A stretch of DNA of 64,000 nucleotides. It comes from Bacteroidales bacterium (GTDB lineage: Bacteria > Bacteroidota > Bacteroidia > Bacteroidales > GCA-2748055). Position numbers and translations under genes: made by a program. This document shows, piece by piece, positions 50,388 through 58,339 of the stretch; the first letter of the stretch is position 1, and each line of letters opens with the position of its first letter. Under the pieces are notes generated by a model, which searched no databases, was not told where the DNA came from, and saw only the letters and a list, made by a program, of their open reading frames with translations. Where the stretch lies: positions 1-64,000 of the forward strand of contig JACJXF010000005.1 in the NCBI GenBank assembly GCA_020636775.1, read 5' to 3'.

Positions 50388-50864
50388 ATGAAAACACTTA
50401 TGTCTGATAAAAATCAAAATAGGTTTAACCTTGATGATCTGGAAAAAAAGAACAGTTTCCAGGCTCCTGAAGGCTATTTTGAAAATTTCAACGACAGGCT
50501 GAAGGAAAAGCTCTCTTCTGAATCGGCCCGGGAAAAGCCGGAAAGAACAATTGTCAGAAGATTAAGCTTTTCTCAATTAGCCATAGCTGCCTCCTTTATT
50601 GGAATCATGGCAGTTGCGTACAGCGGAGTTAAGTATATGCTCAACCGTCAGGATCAACAGCAAACTGTGCAGCAAACCACATTAGCCAATCTGAGTGATT
50701 ACCCGGTAGAAGATATCGATGAGTCGACGCTTTACGAACTTTACAATGAAACAAGCACAGAGGAAAGCTCAAGCCATTCGGCCCTGACAAGCCAGACCGA
50801 TGATTTGATTGACTACCTTATGCTTGAAGATGCAGAAATTGAAGTATTAATGCAGCAACTTTAA
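50388..50864 (+). CDS. Probable anti-sigma factor, single-pass membrane protein
   Basis: 158 residues. The N-terminal cytoplasmic part has 'NSFQAPEGYFENFNDRLKEKL', a motif common in Bacteroidota proteins coded behind ECF sigma genes. A membrane helix lies at about 66-83, then a Gln/Thr/Ser/Glu-rich acidic periplasmic tail. An in-frame ATG at 50400 is an alternative start. The call rests on position and topology. Confidence 0.7.
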   Translation: MKTLMSDKNQNRFNLDDLEKKNSFQAPEGYFENFNDRLKEKLSSESAREKPERTIVRRLSFSQLAIAASFIGIMAVAYSGVKYMLNRQDQQQTVQQTTLANLSDYPVEDIDESTLYELYNETSTEESSSHSALTSQTDDLIDYLMLEDAEIEVLMQQL

Positions 50865-50874
50865 TCAAGATATT

Positions 50875-51348
50875 ATGAATATTCTGAACAAAATAATGAA
50901 AACTTTCCTGCTGATAAGCTCCATGTTTTTAGCATTACAAAATATTTCCGCTCAGAACGGACAGAGACTGGATAAACTTCAGGCTGAAAAGATCGCGTTT
51001 TTCACAGAGGAACTTTCGCTTACAAAAACTGAAGCTGAAAAATTCTGGCCTGTTTACAATGATTACTCTAACAGAAGAGATAAAATTAACCAGGACAGGA
51101 AAGCTCTTTATCAATACATCGATAAGAACAGTTCCTTTATGAGCGAACAGGAAGTAAAAGATGCACTTGCCAAATTTATACTGTACCAGAAACAGGAAAC
51201 CGAACTGCTGGAAACCTTTAACAGAAAATTCCTAGAAATCCTTCCCCCTGCAAAGGTTATGAAGATTTATGTGACTGAAAACAAATTTAAGGTCTATATC
51301 CTGAGACTTATTAAGGATAATCGCCAGATCCCATCCCGAGATTATTAA
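50875..51348 (+). CDS. Small secreted helical protein (Spy/CpxP-like)
   Basis: 157 residues. The signal peptide ends 'NISAQ', and the ATG at 50896 could also serve as start. The mature part is helical: 'LDKLQAEKIAFFTEELSLTKTEAEKFWPVYNDY', a pattern recalling Spy/CpxP-type LTxxQ proteins in which a periplasmic helical cradle senses misfolded proteins. It lies 10 bp after the probable anti-sigma gene, so it may be the envelope sensor or chaperone of that ECF pathway (inference). Confidence 0.65.
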   Translation: MNILNKIMKTFLLISSMFLALQNISAQNGQRLDKLQAEKIAFFTEELSLTKTEAEKFWPVYNDYSNRRDKINQDRKALYQYIDKNSSFMSEQEVKDALAKFILYQKQETELLETFNRKFLEILPPAKVMKIYVTENKFKVYILRLIKDNRQIPSRDY

Positions 51349-51456
51349 CAGATCAATTAGAAAGAGCCAATAAATAGAATTCCATATTCAGGCAAAAGGG
51401 GTTAAACTAAAGTGCCTGAAGAAGTTTAAATGGCAGATATTAAATTAAAACACATG

Positions 51457-51645
51457 CTATACCAGGGTAATCTTAAGGGAATCGGCCTGTTGCCTTACAA
51501 TTCCTTCTTCTTTCATCTCCTGGATAAATTTATACCCGGTCTGAGGAGATAAGGAAACTTCCCTGATAATATCACCCAGGTATAAACTTCCCTTCATTTT
51601 TAAAAGAGAAATAATTTTTTCCCTGAGTTGGTAATTCGTATTCAT
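51457..51645 (-). CDS. Small winged-helix-like protein, function unknown
   Basis: 62 residues. Predicted helix-turn-helix with wing: 'REKIISLLKMKGSLYLGDIIREVSLSPQTGYKFIQEMKEEGIV', followed by a short strand. It looks like a complete minimal DNA-binding domain, similar to the N-terminal part of larger regulators. It lies 136 bp downstream of hutH on the same strand. It could be a genuine small regulator or a remnant of one. Confidence 0.5.
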   Translation of the reverse strand: MNTNYQLREKIISLLKMKGSLYLGDIIREVSLSPQTGYKFIQEMKEEGIVRQQADSLKITLV

Positions 51646-51781
51646 TTTAAAATGTATTTAAAGCTTGTAACTACTTAAAAACCTACACCTTAAAATATAC
51701 GAATTGTTTATGGATATGTCAACTTTCCGGGGAAATAATTTTAAGATTCTGAAATGTTTTACAACAAGATTAAATTGACTA

Positions 51782-53305
51782 CTATCCCTGAATATCTGTG
51801 TCGTTTTCTTCCTCTGGCAGTTGCAATACTATTTCCCGGAGAAAATCAACGGTTTTGTTAATATCAGTATACATAACCTTATCGTCCTCAATAAAATCCA
51901 CTCTCTTACGATATTGTAAAAGAATGTCTTCCAGAAAAGAAGAAGTTCTTGCCGGTCTCCTGAAGTCCATTGCCTGTGCAGCATTATAAAGCTCAATGGC
52001 AAGTATTCTTTCGAGGTTCTCCATTACTTTGTATGCCTTTACAGCTGCATTGGCGCCCATACTTACATGGTCTTCCTGTCCCTGCGATGACTCAATACTG
52101 TCGACCGAACTGGGCGTGGATAATTGTTTATTGTGACTAACCATAGAAGCGGCTGTATACTGAGGTATCATAAAACCCGAATTCAGACCCGGATTTGCGG
52201 CAAGAAAAGGCGGCAGGTTCCTGTGGCCGCCAACCAGCTGATAAGTCCTTCTTTCAGAAATATTTCCCAGCTCTGACATGGCAATAGCAAGGTTATCCAG
52301 AGCCAGAGCAAGGGGTTGCCCATGGAAATTCCCAGCAGAAATAATCAGATCTTCTTCAGGGAAAATGGTTGGATTATCGGTTACGGAATTAATTTCCCTC
52401 TGGAAAACATAGGCAACATATTTAATAGAGTCTTTCGATGCTCCGTGAACCTGCGGAATACAACGAAATGAGTATGGATCCTGAACATGTTTTTTAGGTC
52501 TGTTAATAAGCTCGCTGTCATTTAAGAGCCATCTGACCCTGGCTGCAGTTTTAATCTGACCTTCGTAGGGTCTGATTTTTTGTATAAGTTCGTGAAAAGG
52601 CTCAATGCGACCATCGAAGGCTTCAAGTGACAGGGAGGCAATAATATCCGACAATTGTGAAAGCTTAAATACCCTAAGGCATAGTTCCACCCCGTATGCA
52701 CTCATAAATTGGGTTCCGTTGAGTAAAGCCAGACCTTCTTTTGATTTAAGGTCAATTGGATCCCAGTTAAATTTCTTCAGAATTTCAGCAGAAGGATATT
52801 TTTTACCTCTGTAATACACCTCTCCAAGACCGATTAACGGAAGACTCATATGAGCCAGAGGAGCCAGATCTCCGGAAGCACCCAGTGAACCATACTGGTA
52901 TACAACAGGGTATATTTCTTCATTATAAAGATCCAGAAGGCGCTGAACTGTGATTAACTGAACTCCTGAGTTTCCGTAGGAAAGTGACTGAGCCTTAAGA
53001 AAAAGCATTAGTTTCACAATCCTTTGAGGAACCTCCTCTCCTATCCCGCATGCATGAGACATTACCAGGTTTTTTTGAAGTTTACCCAGGTCTTCACGTG
53101 AAATAACTCGATTGTATAAGGATCCAAAACCTGTATTTATTCCATAGATAAGCTCTTCGCCGCTCTCAAGCCTCTTATCCAGATACTCCCTGCACCTTTT
53201 AATTTTTTTGACTGCCTCTTCCGAAAGCACTAATTTAGAGGGAGATTCTAAAATTTGTGATAATTTGGAAAAGTTAATGTTTTGTGAATCAATATAATGA
53301 AGCAT
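51782..53305 (-). CDS. hutH: Histidine ammonia-lyase
   Basis: 507 residues. The MIO prosthetic group is formed from Ala143-Ser144-Gly145 in 'GSLGASGDLAPL'. The active-site Tyr54 ('YGINTGFG') and His84 ('SHACGIG') match histidine rather than tyrosine lyases. Other conserved strings are 'LNGTQFM', 'QDPYSFRC.PQVHG' and 'DNP'. It deaminates histidine to urocanate. None of the later hut genes (hutU, hutI) is adjacent. The neighbouring gene is hisS, upstream on the same strand with a 133-bp gap. Confidence 0.92.
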   Translation of the reverse strand: MLHYIDSQNINFSKLSQILESPSKLVLSEEAVKKIKRCREYLDKRLESGEELIYGINTGFGSLYNRVISREDLGKLQKNLVMSHACGIGEEVPQRIVKLMLFLKAQSLSYGNSGVQLITVQRLLDLYNEEIYPVVYQYGSLGASGDLAPLAHMSLPLIGLGEVYYRGKKYPSAEILKKFNWDPIDLKSKEGLALLNGTQFMSAYGVELCLRVFKLSQLSDIIASLSLEAFDGRIEPFHELIQKIRPYEGQIKTAARVRWLLNDSELINRPKKHVQDPYSFRCIPQVHGASKDSIKYVAYVFQREINSVTDNPTIFPEEDLIISAGNFHGQPLALALDNLAIAMSELGNISERRTYQLVGGHRNLPPFLAANPGLNSGFMIPQYTAASMVSHNKQLSTPSSVDSIESSQGQEDHVSMGANAAVKAYKVMENLERILAIELYNAAQAMDFRRPARTSSFLEDILLQYRKRVDFIEDDKVMYTDINKTVDFLREIVLQLPEEENDTDIQG

Positions 53306-53438
53306 GCGTTAAGTTTTGAAATCAGGTCTCCAAGAACAGAAAAAAATAAATTACCAGCAATGCTATTAAACATTCTGTTTAGAAAACTGATAAAAATTCA
53401 GTCATCCCAGGGCAATATCAGAAAGCTGAGAAGTTTAA

Positions 53439-54806
53439 CTACGCACCGAACTTTTTATATAGTTCTTCAAAGTCTAAAGTTTCCTGTTCGCCGGATTTCA
53501 TATTTTTCAGAGTGAGTTGCCCCTTCGACAGTTCATCTTCCCCGGCAAGAGCTACAAAAGGAATATTATTAATATTGGCAAAACTCATTTGCTTTTTCAT
53601 CTTTGCAGAATCAGGATATAATTCAACCGCTATACCCATTGAGCGCAGCTTTGAGATAACTGGTAGAACTGCAAATGCTTCATTATGACCAAAATTCACA
53701 AAAATAATCTGAGTTCCTGACTCTGCTTCGACAGGAAAAAGATTTAAATGTAGCATCACATCATAAATCCTGTCTGCTCCAAACGAGACGCCCACCCCGG
53801 AAACTCCTTCCATTCCAAAAATACCGGTCAGGTTATCATAACGTCCTCCACCGCAAATACTTCCTATCTCGGCATCCATGGCCTTTACTTCGATAATACA
53901 ACCTGTATAATAGTTTAAGCCTCTTGCAAGTGTAAGATCAATTTCCAGCTGGCTGCTTATCCCGAAGGCTATGAGAAAATGGAAAATTGATTTAAGCTCT
54001 TCGATCCCCTCAAGTCCAACAGCAGAGCTTCCAAGGTACTTTTCAAGGAAAATAATCTTTTCTTCATTGGAACCAGACATGTTAAATAAAGGACCCAGCC
54101 TGTCAACCGAATCTTTACTTATGCCTCTTTCGGTCAGTTCAGCTATTACCTTTTCCCTTCCAATTTTTTCTATCTTATCAAGGGCAATGGTGATCTCGGT
54201 AATTTTGTCGGACTGACCGATTATCTCAGCAATTCCGGCAAGTATTTTTCTATTGTTCAGCTTAATATTTGCACGAATTTTTAGCCGTGTAAAAACAAGG
54301 TCAATAATTTTAATCAATTCAACTTCATTTAAAAGGGAATCGCTTCCTATAGTATCAACATCACACTGGTAAAATTCGCGGTACCTGCCTTTCTGGGGCC
54401 TGTCGGCACGCCATACCGGCTGTATCTGATATCTTTTAAAAGGAAAGTTAATCTCATTACGATGTTGCACAACGTATCGGGCAAAGGGAACCGTCAGATC
54501 ATACCTCAGCCCTTTTTCAGAGATTGAATTGGATAATTTCAATGAATCCTCATTTGCAATAGCATCTTTATCTGACTTAGACAGAAAATCGCCTGAATTT
54601 AAGATCCTGAAAAGCAGCTTGTCACCTTCTTCTCCATATTTTCCAAGCAATGTACTTAAATTTTCCATGGCTGGTGTTTCAATAGGTAAATAGCCAAATA
54701 GCTGGAAAATTTCACGAATGGAAGAAAAAATATAATTTCTGCGAACCATTTCAAGTGGTGAGAAATCTCTTGTGCCAGAGGGAATTGAAGGTTTTGTAAA
54801 TGCCAT
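53439..54806 (-). CDS. hisS: Histidine-tRNA ligase
   Basis: 455 residues. Class II synthetase motifs: motif 1 around 'PSIPSGTRDFSPLEMVRRNYI', motif 2 'RYQIQPVWRADRPQKGRYREFYQCDVD', the histidine loop 'LARGLNYYTGCI', and motif 3 'GVGVSFGADRI'. The C-terminal anticodon-binding domain has 'MGIAVELYPDSAKMKKQMSFAN'. It charges tRNA-His in the cytoplasm. Two secreted unknown proteins are coded upstream on the same strand. Confidence 0.95.
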   Translation of the reverse strand: MAFTKPSIPSGTRDFSPLEMVRRNYIFSSIREIFQLFGYLPIETPAMENLSTLLGKYGEEGDKLLFRILNSGDFLSKSDKDAIANEDSLKLSNSISEKGLRYDLTVPFARYVVQHRNEINFPFKRYQIQPVWRADRPQKGRYREFYQCDVDTIGSDSLLNEVELIKIIDLVFTRLKIRANIKLNNRKILAGIAEIIGQSDKITEITIALDKIEKIGREKVIAELTERGISKDSVDRLGPLFNMSGSNEEKIIFLEKYLGSSAVGLEGIEELKSIFHFLIAFGISSQLEIDLTLARGLNYYTGCIIEVKAMDAEIGSICGGGRYDNLTGIFGMEGVSGVGVSFGADRIYDVMLHLNLFPVEAESGTQIIFVNFGHNEAFAVLPVISKLRSMGIAVELYPDSAKMKKQMSFANINNIPFVALAGEDELSKGQLTLKNMKSGEQETLDFEELYKKFGA

Positions 54807-54862
54807 TAATTACTTTTTATTATTTTTTATCTTGGGATTATCTGATGATCAAATACTTGCCT

Positions 54863-55711
54863 TTATTTGGCCAGTTTTTTCAGATCCGACTCAAGCAAGC
54901 CATCAGGTTTTTTATCGGAGATCATGTGGTAATCAAAATAATAAAACTTTGCATCCGCTGCTCCGATTAATATATTGTAACACCTGGCTTCCGTCCGTTT
55001 TCCCTCGGGTCCTACTTTATGAAGAAAGACAATATTTTCATCTGCATCGTCAATGGCCTGTTTGATTTCTTCCCGGGTTACAATTTTGAATTTATAGGGA
55101 TAGATTGCTTTTATTCTGGCCGGAGTGCTGATTTCAGGTGATAATTCATCCTGGACCAGATAAAGTGTTTTGGTATGGACATCCCCGATATTATCATTAT
55201 AGAATTTGAATATATTATTTGAAATTAATTCCGGCTTCTCATAAATCAGATTAACGTGGTTCTGAATAAATTTAACAATAGTGCCAAGTTTATAAATATA
55301 GTTTTCAGGATCAGTACCAAAATATGCAAGCGGAACGGAGCAGACATCCCTCAGGTCATCAATTGTCAGATTCGGACCACCCAGTGAATAGTGCAGAAAT
55401 AGGTAACGCGATTCGGTTTTGTCTTTTTCAAAACTTACCAAAGAGGTATACAAAAACGAGTAATTTTCATTTGAAGAGAGTTTTTCAAATTCGGAGCTTT
55501 TTATGAATTCAAATTTGTTAAGCGTCCATACTCTTGCCATTACCTCCTTAATTTCAAAGTTGAAGTCCGATATGGGACTTTCGTCAAGTACTACATAAGT
55601 TTTTGATTTAATTACTTTTCCAAGGTCTTCCTTTGTTGGCAAATATTCAACCTGTGCAAAGCCGGAACCAGCTATCAGTACTGAAATAATCAAAAGTGCG
55701 TATCGTTTCAT
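54863..55711 (-). CDS. Secreted protein of unknown function
   Basis: 282 residues with a signal peptide (ending 'SGFAQ'). Mixed alpha/beta content with no catalytic motif that I recognise. Tyr and Phe are frequent ('YSFLYTSLVSF', 'YYFDYHMISD'). It lies 11 bp downstream of another secreted unknown and 56 bp upstream of hisS, so the three may be one transcript. Confidence 0.6.
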   Translation of the reverse strand: MKRYALLIISVLIAGSGFAQVEYLPTKEDLGKVIKSKTYVVLDESPISDFNFEIKEVMARVWTLNKFEFIKSSEFEKLSSNENYSFLYTSLVSFEKDKTESRYLFLHYSLGGPNLTIDDLRDVCSVPLAYFGTDPENYIYKLGTIVKFIQNHVNLIYEKPELISNNIFKFYNDNIGDVHTKTLYLVQDELSPEISTPARIKAIYPYKFKIVTREEIKQAIDDADENIVFLHKVGPEGKRTEARCYNILIGAADAKFYYFDYHMISDKKPDGLLESDLKKLAK

Positions 55712-55722
55712 GGTATTGTAAA

Positions 55723-56403
55723 TTAATTGTTAACAGGGATGTATAATGGATTTCGTTCATTAAATTTTCGAATATACAGGAATTTCATTTGTTTCTTTTT
55801 CTTTTTTCCAAGAGCAGCAAATTCATCATAAAGTTCCGGATCCTTCATTAAAAGAACTTCCAGACTCTGGATATCATAATCATATATCTTTCCGGTCTGG
55901 AAGTCAATAATATATTGCCGCATCTCGGTTGTAGTTGTAGCTGCGGAATTGGAAGGGTAACGGTAATAATAGGGATTATAATAATACGGATCGTAATAAC
56001 CTGAATTATAGGTTGTTATATTCGCTACAAAATGACAAATACTACCAATCACCGTTATTCGTGAAAAATTTCCGCCTATCCTGATATACACGATTCCATT
56101 TCTGCTAAACCCCCAGATTTTCTCCACGGGAATGGATTGTTGCACACCAAAATCATCAAAAAATATTATCTTCTTTTCCTTAAGCAGGTTGGTAAAGAAA
56201 TCAGGATCTGTATGATCCGTTTCCGATGATATTCTTGTTACCGGTATGGGCTTATTTGCTTTTAACTGTTCAAAACTAATATATAAGCCATCTTTAAATT
56301 TAAAGTCGGGAGTATACTTTATTGTACCTTCCGGTTGGTCTTGCGCTATCAGGCTTATACAGGCGTAAATACTTATAAAAAATAACAGTATTGGCTTATT
56401 CAT
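55723..56403 (-). CDS. Secreted protein of unknown function with Tyr-rich segment
   Basis: 226 residues with a signal peptide (ending 'SLIAQ'). A stretch near residues 133-150 is almost all Tyr, Asn, Asp, Gly and Pro ('YYDPYYYNPYYYRYP'). The C-terminal part is basic ('ALGKKKKKQMKF'). No family recognised. Two -7 boxes lie upstream (56441 and 56479), making it the likely first gene of a transcript with the 54863 gene. Confidence 0.6.
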   Translation of the reverse strand: MNKPILLFFISIYACISLIAQDQPEGTIKYTPDFKFKDGLYISFEQLKANKPIPVTRISSETDHTDPDFFTNLLKEKKIIFFDDFGVQQSIPVEKIWGFSRNGIVYIRIGGNFSRITVIGSICHFVANITTYNSGYYDPYYYNPYYYRYPSNSAATTTTEMRQYIIDFQTGKIYDYDIQSLEVLLMKDPELYDEFAALGKKKKKQMKFLYIRKFNERNPLYIPVNN

Positions 56404-56440
56404 TTCATAAAATTTTCCTGTTCCGGGATTTTCGGTAACT

Positions 56441-56448
56441 CAAAAGTA
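56441..56448 (-). promoter_or_regulatory. -7 promoter box upstream of the secreted-protein pair
   Basis: The minus strand reads TActTTTG 38 bases before the ATG at 56403. A second box, TAtaTTTG, is at 56479-56486. CAA (56473-56475, TTG on the minus strand) lies 24 bases from the first box. Confidence 0.45.
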
Positions 56449-56647
56449 CCAATTAAGCTATTTAATAAAAAACAAGGGCAAATATAATTATGCAAAATTG
56501 GAATTATTTCCGGTCTATTGCACTTTAAACAGCTCAAATCAAATAATAAACTATACTGGTAACATTTTGTTCCCAAATTCGTAAACAATTTTTACCTTGT
56601 GCACAATTAAGTTGCTTAATGCAAGATTCATTCCAAAATAAATTAAA

Positions 56648-58339
56648 ATGAACCTGGTTACATTATTAAAGAAGGTTTTTACCTCCGGAGCGAATTTTAA
56701 GGATGAAAAGACCCGTGACCAGGTATTTCATTTCAATTTCTTCGCCATATTATTTGGGATAATATCTGCCGTTTCTGGAATAAGACATCTTCTTAATAAT
56801 GACTTTTTATCGGCCTCTGTATTTCTCGGATTATTTGCTTTTATCCTTCTTGTTGTGCTTCTTCCTCCCTTTAAAAAATTTCCTTTTGGAGGGCTTATAA
56901 TAATTCTTCTCTTTGAAATTTCAGCTGTTTATTCATTCTTATTTGGAGAGCGTATTCCATTTGGTTGGATTTTTATATTATTATTTCCTTTCTTTTCAAT
57001 TAAATTGCTGGGAACCAAAAATGGGACTATTCATTCAATCGCTTTGGCTGTTCTTCTGATTACATCCTATTTCCTTCCTTTTTCAGGAATCTCAGCAATC
57101 ATTTCAGGCTCATTTCTTATTAATTTCTTTCTTATATATTTTCTTGGATTGATACTGATTTTTCTGGCAGAGGACAACAAAAAGCAGCAATTAAACGAAC
57201 TCATAAAACAGTCAGAAGAAAATGTTCAGGAACTCCGACACAAGAATGAATTCATTTCCGATTTATCCCATCAGCTTCGGACTTCCCTGAGTAACATTAT
57301 TCTGGTAAATAATCTGATATATAATTCAAGCCTTGATAAAAACCAAAAGGAATTGATCGACACCTTACGTGCTTCAACGAACAATTTACTTGAGGCTGTA
57401 AATAAGATTGTTAATTTCTCACAACCAGATCTGATTATAAAAAAAGAAAGTTTTGCAAGTTTTAATTTAACGGAAACACTGGGCAATATTGTCAATCTTT
57501 TTGCAGACAAATGCGAAATCAGGATCACGCTTGACGTCTCACCCAATATCCATAACTTTCTTCTTGGAGATCCGATTAAATTAAAACAGATTTTTTTAAA
57601 TCTTTTGCAAAGTATACTATTTTCAGACGGGAGCCTTTTGATAGATGAAGTAATAATTAATGTTATTCCTGAGAAAGAGACTAAATCGGAGTTTAAAGTA
57701 CTGTTCAATATTGACGTGAAATATTCAGGTTCAGATCGACCAAATGAGAATTCAGATGTAGTAACACCCCGCTTAAAGGCTGATTTTACCAACACCGCAA
57801 AATTGATCAGCTATTCGGGAGGTCAGTTAAATATTTCACAAACCGGAAATACAAATGTGTACAGCTTCATACTTTCTTATCAAAAAGATTTATCGAAGAA
57901 ATCGGATGAAGGAAGCGGTAAAATTCTGATTGATGAACCTAAGTCAGTTAATCTGAATCAATCGAATGTTTTGCTTGTTGAGGATAATCTGATAAATCAG
58001 AAAATAGTGATTCTTTCCCTGAAAAACATGGTAAAAAATATTGACATTGCCAGCAATGGGAAAGAAGCTCTTGAAAAATTCGGAACTTCAAAGTATGATA
58101 TAATCCTGATGGATATTCAAATGCCAGTTATGGATGGAATTGTTGCGACAAAGAAAATCAGGGAAATTGAATCAAGCACCAATATGCAAACTCCCATAAT
58201 TGCCATCACTGCCAATGCTCTTTCTGGTGACAGGGAGACCTGTCTGGCCGTAGGGATGAACGATTATATCAGTAAACCTTTTCAGGTCGATATATTGATA
58301 CAGAAGATGAAAAACCTGCTCAATAAAAAGGCAGTCTGA
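56648..58339 (+). CDS. Hybrid sensor histidine kinase/response regulator with degenerate ATP-binding domain
   Basis: 563 residues: five or six membrane helices (about 28-172), a coiled coil, a dimerisation/phosphoacceptor region with His208 ('FISDLSHQLRTSLSN'), an ATPase-like region (about 265-410) and an intact receiver domain (about 440-560) with Asp489 ('ILMDIQMPVMDG'), Thr521 and Lys543. In the ATPase region the N box reads 'NLLQSILFS', so the second, Mg2+/ATP-binding Asn is Ser323. No DxGxG or GxGxG loops are found. The MgATP site therefore seems absent. It may be phosphorylated by other kinases or act as a phosphate sink. It is convergent with, and directly abuts, the SpoIIE phosphatase gene. 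Confidence 0.85.
   Translation: MNLVTLLKKVFTSGANFKDEKTRDQVFHFNFFAILFGIISAVSGIRHLLNNDFLSASVFLGLFAFILLVVLLPPFKKFPFGGLIIILLFEISAVYSFLFGERIPFGWIFILLFPFFSIKLLGTKNGTIHSIALAVLLITSYFLPFSGISAIISGSFLINFFLIYFLGLILIFLAEDNKKQQLNELIKQSEENVQELRHKNEFISDLSHQLRTSLSNIILVNNLIYNSSLDKNQKELIDTLRASTNNLLEAVNKIVNFSQPDLIIKKESFASFNLTETLGNIVNLFADKCEIRITLDVSPNIHNFLLGDPIKLKQIFLNLLQSILFSDGSLLIDEVIINVIPEKETKSEFKVLFNIDVKYSGSDRPNENSDVVTPRLKADFTNTAKLISYSGGQLNISQTGNTNVYSFILSYQKDLSKKSDEGSGKILIDEPKSVNLNQSNVLLVEDNLINQKIVILSLKNMVKNIDIASNGKEALEKFGTSKYDIILMDIQMPVMDGIVATKKIREIESSTNMQTPIIAITANALSGDRETCLAVGMNDYISKPFQVDILIQKMKNLLNKKAV

Noticed and set aside
57271..57795. 174-residue frame antisense to the hybrid kinase
   Set aside because: The plus-strand kinase frame is continuous with recognisable domains here; the antisense product has no motif or promoter.
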